In this document: in pieces, positions 58,821 through 64,000 of the stretch
How positions within the stretch are numbered: position 1 is the stretch's first letter
Layout of the letters: each line of letters starts with the position of its first letter
Source of the DNA: JAJNBA01 sp963842295
GTDB lineage: Bacteria; Actinomycetota; UBA4738; HRBIN12
DNA: 64,000 bases
Direction of reading: 5' to 3'
Assembly (NCBI GenBank): GCA_963842295.1
Contig: CAWJFY010000011.1
Span: forward strand, 186,001 to 250,000
Position numbers and translations under genes: made by a program
Notes under the pieces: model-generated
Seen by the model: only the letters and a program-made list of their open reading frames with translations
Databases searched by the model: none
Told to the model about the DNA's origin: nothing

Positions 58821-60095
58821 TCAGCCGGTGAACCTGCTGGCCGCCCCGAGCACCGTATCCCGTTCCGCTTCGCCGAAGGCAGTGGAGAGCGTCCAGAGCT
58901 CGTAGCCCGACGGTGGCAGGTAGACGCCTTCGTTCAGCATGTGGTGGAAGAAGCGCGCGAACCGTTCGTGGTCGGCCGCCTTCGCGTGCTCGAAGTTCTT
59001 CACGGGTCCCTCATCGAAGAACACACTGAGGAGCGAGCCGGCCCGGTTGACCGTGGCCTCGATCCCGTTCGCGTCGAATGCGAGTGCGAGGCCGGCCTGG
59101 AGGTCCACCGCGGTCGCCTCGAGCGCTGGGTAGGGGTCCTCGCGGTCGATGAGCTCGAGGGCGGCCAGGCCCGCCGCCACCGCGATCGGGTGCCCGCTCA
59201 GCGTGCCGGCCTGATAGACGGGGCCGGCCGGCGCGAGTTGCTCCATCACGTCGCGCCGGCCCCCGAACGCGGCGCACGGGAACCCGCCGCCCATCACCTT
59301 GCCGAGGACCGTGAGGTCGGGCGTGACGCCGTATCGCTCCTGGGCGCCGCCGCGGGCGATCCGGAATCCGGTGATCACTTCGTCGAAGATCAGGAGCGCG
59401 CCGTGCTCGTCAGTGAGCAGTCGGAGCCCTTCGAGGTATCCGTCGTCGGGTGGTACGACACCCATGTTCGCGGGCACCGGCTCGACGATGAGCGCGGCGA
59501 CGGTTCCTTCGTTCGCATCGAAGAGCGAGGCGACCTCGTCGAGATCGTTGAAGGGGGCGGTCACGGTGTCGCGCGCGGCGCCGGCGGTGACGCCGGGCGT
59601 GCTCGGGATCGAGAAGGTCGCGAGTCCGCTGCCGGCGCCGCGCGCGAGCAGCGCGTCTGAGTGTCCGTGGTAGCACCCCTCCAGCTTGATCAGGGTGTCC
59701 TTCCCGGTCGCGCCTCGCGCCAAGCGGATCGCGGACATCGCTGCCTCGGTGCCCGACGAGACGAGCCTCACCTGGTCGACCGAAGGCACCATCGAGACGA
59801 TCCGCTCCGCGAGCTGCACCTCCGCTTCGGTTGGGAGGCCGAAAGACGTGCCTCGCGAAGCTGCCTCCACAGCGGCGTCGACGATCTCTTTGCGCCCATG
59901 TCCGAACAGCAGGGCTCCCCAGGACTGGCAGAGGTCGACGTAGCGTGCGCCGTCGGCATCCTCGAGGTGGGCGCCTTCGCCGCTGACCGCGAACCGCGGG
60001 ACGCCGCCGACCCCACCGAAGGCGCGGACGGGTGAGTTCACTCCGCCGGGGATCGCTCGCTTCGCTCGCTCGAAGAGCTCGTCCGATCGGCTCAC
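58821..60095 (-). CDS. hemL: Glutamate-1-semialdehyde 2,1-aminomutase
   Basis: The 424-aa PLP enzyme forms 5-aminolevulinate in the C5 route. It has IPGGVNSPVRAFGGVGG, SSGTEAAMSAIRLAR, the IFDEVITGFR segment and the PLP Lys in VLGKVMGGGFP. GTG 60095 follows a TAGACT box 9 nt upstream. It supplies the heme pathway and is divergent from the PLP lyase gene. Confidence 0.95.
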   Translation of the reverse strand: MSRSDELFERAKRAIPGGVNSPVRAFGGVGGVPRFAVSGEGAHLEDADGARYVDLCQSWGALLFGHGRKEIVDAAVEAASRGTSFGLPTEAEVQLAERIVSMVPSVDQVRLVSSGTEAAMSAIRLARGATGKDTLIKLEGCYHGHSDALLARGAGSGLATFSIPSTPGVTAGAARDTVTAPFNDLDEVASLFDANEGTVAALIVEPVPANMGVVPPDDGYLEGLRLLTDEHGALLIFDEVITGFRIARGGAQERYGVTPDLTVLGKVMGGGFPCAAFGGRRDVMEQLAPAGPVYQAGTLSGHPIAVAAGLAALELIDREDPYPALEATAVDLQAGLALAFDANGIEATVNRAGSLLSVFFDEGPVKNFEHAKAADHERFARFFHHMLNEGVYLPPSGYELWTLSTAFGEAERDTVLGAASRFTG

Positions 60096-60140
60096 AGGAC
60101 GGTCAGTCTATGGGTGCACTGCCTGTGGTTGGATGCGGCC

Positions 60141-61070
60141 GTGACCGTCGGCCCCGAAGACGTGCGTGCTGCCGCCGAGAGGATCGCCGGCCGGGTCCGG
60201 CGGACGCCGGTCCTCGAGCTGGGAAAGCGGAACGGCGCGTCGATCGTCGCGAAGCTCGAGCTGCTCCAGCACACCGGTTCGTTCAAGCCACGCGGCGCGT
60301 TCAACAAGCTGCTCTCGAGCGAGGTTCCGCCCGCGGGCGTGATCGCCGCCTCGGGGGGGAACTTCGGGTCCGCCGTCGCCTACGCCGCCCGCGAGGTCGG
60401 CGTTCCGGCCGAGATCTTCATCCCGTCGACGTCACCCGAGGCGAAGGTCGCGCGGGTGCGCGGGTACGGCGGCGCGGTGACGATCGTCGACGGCTACTAC
60501 GCGGAAGCGCAGGCGGCGCTCGCGGAGCGCCAGGCGGAGACCGGGGCGCTGATGATGCATCCGTTCGACCAACCCGAGGTGATCGCGGGGCAAGGGACGA
60601 TCGGGATCGAGCTGGACGAGCAGGTGCCGGACCTGGACACCGTGTTCGTCGCCATCGGCGGCGGCGGGTTGATCGCCGGGATCGCCGCGTGGTTCCGTCG
60701 GCGCGTCCGTGTCGTGGGAGTAGAGCCGGTGCAGAGCGCCACGATGGCCGCGGCGCTCGCCGCGGGCGAACCGGTGGTCGCCGAGGTGGGAGGGGTCGCC
60801 GCGGACTCGCTCGGCTCCGCCCGCGTCGGCGACCACACGTTCCCGATCGTTCGGGACCACGTGGATCGCGTCGTCCTCGTCGAGGACGACGCGATCCGGG
60901 ATGCGCAGCGCGCGCTCTGGGAGGACGTGCACGTCATCGCGGAGCCCGGAGGCGCGGCGGCCTTCGCCGCACTCCGCTCCGGGGCGTATCAACCGATGAA
61001 CGACGAACGGGTCTGCGTCCTCGTGTCGGGTGGGAACTGCGATCCGGCGACCGTCACGGGGTCGGCGTAG
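60141..61070 (+). CDS. PLP-dependent serine/threonine dehydratase-like enzyme
   Basis: The 309-aa protein starts at GTG 60141 (a GTG at 60114 is possible). It has the PLP Lys in TGSFKPRGAFNK, the SGGNFGSAVAYAA loop and the GGGGLIAGIAAW phosphate loop. It lacks an ACT domain, so it is the catabolic or serine-racemase type. Exact substrate is uncertain. It converges with the DUF1697 gene. Confidence 0.82.
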   Translation: MTVGPEDVRAAAERIAGRVRRTPVLELGKRNGASIVAKLELLQHTGSFKPRGAFNKLLSSEVPPAGVIAASGGNFGSAVAYAAREVGVPAEIFIPSTSPEAKVARVRGYGGAVTIVDGYYAEAQAALAERQAETGALMMHPFDQPEVIAGQGTIGIELDEQVPDLDTVFVAIGGGGLIAGIAAWFRRRVRVVGVEPVQSATMAAALAAGEPVVAEVGGVAADSLGSARVGDHTFPIVRDHVDRVVLVEDDAIRDAQRALWEDVHVIAEPGGAAAFAALRSGAYQPMNDERVCVLVSGGNCDPATVTGSA

Positions 61071-61082
61071 TCGCTCGCGGGC

Positions 61083-61637
61083 TCAACGGTCCTTCGCGTC
61101 GAGGAGCTCCCGCAGCTTCGTCGTCGTGTTCCAGTTCCGGATCGTCATCTGCTGGTAGATGGGGAGCGAGGCGACCCGGTTGAGACGGCTCTGCGTCGCC
61201 CGGCTGTCCAGCCTCGACATGTAGAGGACCCCCGTGCCGGCCCAGATGCGGTCCACGCCCTCCTTCGTCGACACGTCCCTGATCGCAGCCTTCGCCGTCA
61301 GGGGCGGCTTGAGGAAGACCACGTCGTAGCGGTACCTCGTGGGCTCGGTCCCGAACCCCTTCGGCGCTCGGTCGACGATCGCACGCATCTGGCTCCGACT
61401 GCGCAGCACCACGCTCGCGTCGTAGTGGGCGAACGCCTTCCGGAGCAGTCGCTCGATCGTCCGGGTGAGCTCGGCCTGGTTCGATGACGGCGCCTCGAAC
61501 ATGACGTTGCCACTCTGGATGTACGTGGCCACGTTTCCGAACCCGGCGTCCTCGAACGCCACTTTCAAGCCCGTCATCGGGACGGCGTTCTTGCCTCCGA
61601 CGTTGATCCCGCGGAGGAGCGCGATGTAGCGGGCCAC
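61083..61637 (-). CDS. DUF1697 family protein
   Basis: The 184-aa protein matches DUF1697: MARYIALLRGINVGGKN, TYIQSGNVMFEA, LPIYQQMTIRNWNTTTKL. Function is unknown. GTG 61637 lies 10 bp after the hemB stop, so it is probably co-transcribed with hemB. Confidence 0.85.
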   Translation of the reverse strand: MARYIALLRGINVGGKNAVPMTGLKVAFEDAGFGNVATYIQSGNVMFEAPSSNQAELTRTIERLLRKAFAHYDASVVLRSRSQMRAIVDRAPKGFGTEPTRYRYDVVFLKPPLTAKAAIRDVSTKEGVDRIWAGTGVLYMSRLDSRATQSRLNRVASLPIYQQMTIRNWNTTTKLRELLDAKDR

Positions 61638-61647
61638 CGACGCTGCC

Positions 61648-62628
61648 TCAGCCGCGGAGCCATTCCGCGGCGTCCCTCGCGTGGTACGTGAGGATCAGGT
61701 CGGCGCCGGCTCGCCTGATCGAGGTCAGCAGCTCCAGCACCACGCGCCGCTCGTCGAGCCAGCCGTTCGCCGACGCCGCCTTCACCATCGCGTACTCGCC
61801 GCTCACGTGGTACGCGGCCATCGGGAACCGGGTCTCGTCCTTCGCGCGGCGGATCACGTCGAGGTAGGGAAGCGCCGGCTTCACCATCACGATGTCGGCG
61901 CCCTCGGCGATGTCGGTCTGGATCTCGCGCAGCGCCTCCTCGAGGTTGGCGGGGTCTTCCTGGTAGCCGGTTCGGTCTCCGAATCTCGGCGCGCCCTCCG
62001 CAGCTTCGCGGAAGGGGCCGTAGAGCGCGGAGGCGAACTTCGCGGCGTACGCGAGGATGCCGATGTCCTGATGACCGCCGCCGTCGAGCGCCGCGCGGAT
62101 CGCGGCCACCTGCCCGTCCATCATCCCGCTCGGTCCGACGAGGTGGGCACCCGCGTTCGCCTGCGCGACGGCGATCCGCTGGTACAGCTCGACGGTCGCG
62201 TCGTTCTCCACCTCGCCGAGGTCGTTCAGCACGCCGCAGTGCCCATGGTCGGTGTACTCGTCGAGACAGAGGTCGCCGATCACGACGGCGTCGTCACCGA
62301 ACTCGGCTCGAAGCGCGGCGATCGCCTGCTGACCGATCCCCTCGGGGTTCCATGCTTCGGATCCCTCGGGATCCTTCCGTTCCGGGACGGCGAAGAGGAT
62401 GAACGCGCGGACCCCGCGCTCCGCGATCTCGACGGCTTCCTTCCGCAGCGACTCGAGCGTGTGCTGGAACTGTCCGGGCATGGATCCGATCGGGGCTGCT
62501 TCCTCGATCCCCTCCTTGACGAACAGCGGCGCGATCAGGTCGTCGGGCCGAACGTCCGTCTCCCTGATCAGCGACCGGAGGGCCGGTGTTCGCCGCAGGC
62601 GACGCGGTCGTGAATGCGGGAAGCTCAC
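61648..62628 (-). CDS. hemB: 5-Aminolevulinate dehydratase (porphobilinogen synthase)
   Basis: The 326-aa enzyme joins two ALA molecules. It has RRTPALRSLIRET, APLFVKEG, DLCLDEYTDHGHCG (metal region), YAAKFASALYGPFREA and the Schiff-base Lys in VMVKPALPYLDVI. The metal segment is DxxLDEYTDHGHCG, with Cys where the zinc type has three. GTG 62628 follows a TACGCT box six nt upstream. Confidence 0.94.
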   Translation of the reverse strand: MSFPHSRPRRLRRTPALRSLIRETDVRPDDLIAPLFVKEGIEEAAPIGSMPGQFQHTLESLRKEAVEIAERGVRAFILFAVPERKDPEGSEAWNPEGIGQQAIAALRAEFGDDAVVIGDLCLDEYTDHGHCGVLNDLGEVENDATVELYQRIAVAQANAGAHLVGPSGMMDGQVAAIRAALDGGGHQDIGILAYAAKFASALYGPFREAAEGAPRFGDRTGYQEDPANLEEALREIQTDIAEGADIVMVKPALPYLDVIRRAKDETRFPMAAYHVSGEYAMVKAASANGWLDERRVVLELLTSIRRAGADLILTYHARDAAEWLRG

Positions 62629-62634
62629 GGCCAG

Positions 62635-62640
62635 AGCGTA
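62635..62640 (-). promoter_or_regulatory. -10 box (TACGCT) for hemB
   Basis: On the minus strand it ends 6 nt before GTG 62628. Confidence 0.55.
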
Positions 62641-62669
62641 CCGCGGCCACGAACACAGAGAGGAGCCGG

Positions 62670-63860
62670 ATGGAGCCGAAGAAGCGCTGGGACGGCTACG
62701 TGTCGTTCTCGTACCTCGAGCCGGGCGTCGACTACAAGGAGTTCGAGCTGTCGCCACAGATCGGGCGGGTGGAGCCGTTCCTCTATCCGCTGTCCGACGC
62801 GGATCAGGAACGTGCCGAGCGCTTGCTCCGCGAGAGCGTCTGCATCTCGTTGCACGATCACTGCGGCATCACGCCCGTGGACATGGCCAGGAACGACGAC
62901 TACGTCCGCGAGGGACGCGAGTGGTACGGCTACGAGGGGCTCGCGGCCTCCGGCCTGGACGCCGTGTTCGAGAACTTCCTCGACGGCACCGCGACGATCA
63001 CTTCGAAGGCCGGTTGGAAGTGGGCCGATGTGATCCACGACCTGGGGATGCACCTGGCCGACGTCGCGCATCAGTCCACCGTCGTCGTCGGCGGCAGCGT
63101 GGGCGACATCGAGGAGGCGCACCGGACCGGCCGGATCGCGATGGTCCCCTGCATGGAAGGCGCCGCGATGATCGAGAACGAGCTCGACCGGCTCGACGTT
63201 CTCTTCGGACTCGGCGTCCGCATGTGCGGGATCGCTTACAGCGAGTCGAACCAGCTCGGCGGCGGCGTGAAGGATCCGGGCGACGGCGGTCTCACCCGGT
63301 TCGGTCTCGACGCGGTGCGACGCATGAACCGGCTCGGGATGGCGATCGACCTCTCGCACACGGGTGACGCCACGGCGATGCAGACCTGCCGAGCGAGCGA
63401 GCGGCCGGTCTTCCTGTCCCATTCGGGCGCCCGGGCGTTGTTCTCGGAACGGAAGCTGAAGGAGGACGATCTGCTGAAGGCGGTCGCGGAAACCGGTGGC
63501 GTGATCGGGATCGAGGGGTCGCCGCACACGACGATCTCGCCCGCGCATCCGCGGCACTCCCTCGAGTCCGTCATGGACCACTTCGAGTACTGCGTCGACG
63601 TGATGGGGATCGACCACGTCGGGTTCGGCCCCGATACGTTCTTCGGCGATCACGTCGGACTGCATGTCCTGTACGCGGGGAACCTCGATACCGGCGAGGT
63701 CGGCGAGTTCGAGCCCGTCGAGTACGTCGAGGGGATCGAGAACCCGTCGGAGTTCCCGAACCTGATCCGTTGGCTCGTCGCGCACGGCTACGAGGACGAG
63801 CAGATCGGCAAGGTCGTCGGCGGCAACGCGCTCCGCGCGTTACGAGAGGTCTGGATCTAG
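62670..63860 (+). CDS. Membrane dipeptidase family (M19) peptidase
   Basis: The 396-aa protein starts at ATG 62670 behind GAGAGGAG. It shows the M19 renal-dipeptidase pattern: SLHDHCGITP (metal His-x-His-like), PCMEGAAMI with the bridging Glu, DLSHTGDATAM, FLSHSGAR and HVGFGPDTFFGDH. No signal peptide is seen. Relatives cleave dipeptides or act as other metal hydrolases. It sits between two heme genes on the opposite strand. Confidence 0.85.
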   Translation: MEPKKRWDGYVSFSYLEPGVDYKEFELSPQIGRVEPFLYPLSDADQERAERLLRESVCISLHDHCGITPVDMARNDDYVREGREWYGYEGLAASGLDAVFENFLDGTATITSKAGWKWADVIHDLGMHLADVAHQSTVVVGGSVGDIEEAHRTGRIAMVPCMEGAAMIENELDRLDVLFGLGVRMCGIAYSESNQLGGGVKDPGDGGLTRFGLDAVRRMNRLGMAIDLSHTGDATAMQTCRASERPVFLSHSGARALFSERKLKEDDLLKAVAETGGVIGIEGSPHTTISPAHPRHSLESVMDHFEYCVDVMGIDHVGFGPDTFFGDHVGLHVLYAGNLDTGEVGEFEPVEYVEGIENPSEFPNLIRWLVAHGYEDEQIGKVVGGNALRALREVWI

Positions 63861-64000
63861 GGAGGGAGTGCACGCTCGAGGGCAGCCACCACGCCCTCGA
63901 TCGTGTGGGGCTTGGCGACGGAGGCCGGTCGCAGGCCGGCCGCCCGAGCCGCGGCGGCGGTGACGGGGCCGATGCAGACGACCTTCGGGGTGCCCTTCGC
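63857..64000 (-). CDS. hemD: Uroporphyrinogen-III synthase, C-terminal end (partial)
   Basis: The 47 visible residues read VVCIGPVTAAAARAAGL, then RPASVAKPHTIEGVVAALERAL, the closing part of HemD. The gene runs off the right edge. Its stop overlaps the dipeptidase stop. HemC, and HemA, are expected beyond the edge. Confidence 0.8.
   Translation of the reverse strand, partial: AKGTPKVVCIGPVTAAAARAAGLRPASVAKPHTIEGVVAALERALPP

Noticed and set aside
1..64000. CRISPR array, insertion sequence, prophage or defence island
   Set aside because: No spaced direct repeats, transposase, integrase, phage structural gene or known defence domain was found on either strand.

Overview
The window looks like a chromosomal segment of an uncultured, high-GC, deep-branching member of the Actinomycetota. 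Three things support this. It carries the Actinomycetota-type cluster fhaA-fhaB-pstP-ftsW-pbpA-pknB and a crgA gene. It uses the coproporphyrin-dependent heme route (hemE-cpfC-cgoX-chdC), which is typical of Gram-positive bacteria. GTG and TTG starts are very common, and many genes have a TANNNT -10 box only 6-10 nt before the start codon, which implies leaderless or nearly leaderless mRNAs. No insertion sequence, integrase, phage module, CRISPR array or recognised defence system is visible. All assignments come from reading sequence and motifs; no database search was run.

Layout. 0-10 kb: two secreted metallopeptidases (M15, M23), a coiled-coil protein with a degenerate histidine-kinase core, a Cys-rich unknown coupled to a hidden 59-aa Pro/Glu peptide, a PQQ sugar dehydrogenase-like protein, a lone molybdenum hydroxylase large subunit and an S9 peptidase. 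10-24 kb: a DnaA-box-like cluster, crgA, a penicillin-acylase relative, a heterodimeric ABC exporter, an acyl-CoA ligase, a beta-lactamase/rhodanese fusion, a DapA-family aldolase, proline dehydrogenase, isocitrate lyase and a GNAT enzyme. 24-32 kb: hisG, a two-motif DivIVA-like protein, agmatine deiminase, and the operon (small membrane protein)-hisD-hisC-hisB-hisH-hisA-hisF-hisI. 32-41 kb: a tightly overlapping seven-gene cell-growth operon ending in a degenerate ThyX-like gene. 41-46.6 kb: tRNA-Leu, a DUF4446 protein, a bactofilin, serS, a five-PAS protein, a tRNA-Ser fragment and tRNA-Ser. 46.6-64 kb: a Tat lipoprotein amine oxidase, the four-gene heme operon, a lipoprotein, a HAD hydrolase, a UvrD-type helicase, a double CDGSH protein, a nucleotidyltransferase, msrA, a single-PAS protein, hemL, a PLP lyase, DUF1697, hemB, a membrane dipeptidase and the 3' end of hemD.

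How the genes fit together. FhaA, FhaB, PstP, FtsW, PbpA and PknB form one signalling and synthesis module for peptidoglycan growth. The stops and starts of these genes overlap, so translation is probably coupled. CrgA, the DivIVA-like protein, the bactofilin and the two peptidases belong to the same cell-envelope theme. Heme genes recur over 16 kb (hemE, cpfC, cgoX, chdC, hemL, hemB, hemD); only the earliest step and hemC are not seen. Histidine synthesis is complete for the genes one would expect, with hisG separated from the rest.

I did not find a convincing new multi-gene system. The best leads are the hidden Pro/Glu peptide with its Cys-rich partner, the pseudo-histidine kinase with a 132-bp tandem repeat, the ThyX-like protein that has lost its signature motif, a free-standing sigma region 1.1-like miniprotein, the small membrane protein that opens the his operon, and the widespread leaderless promoter pattern.
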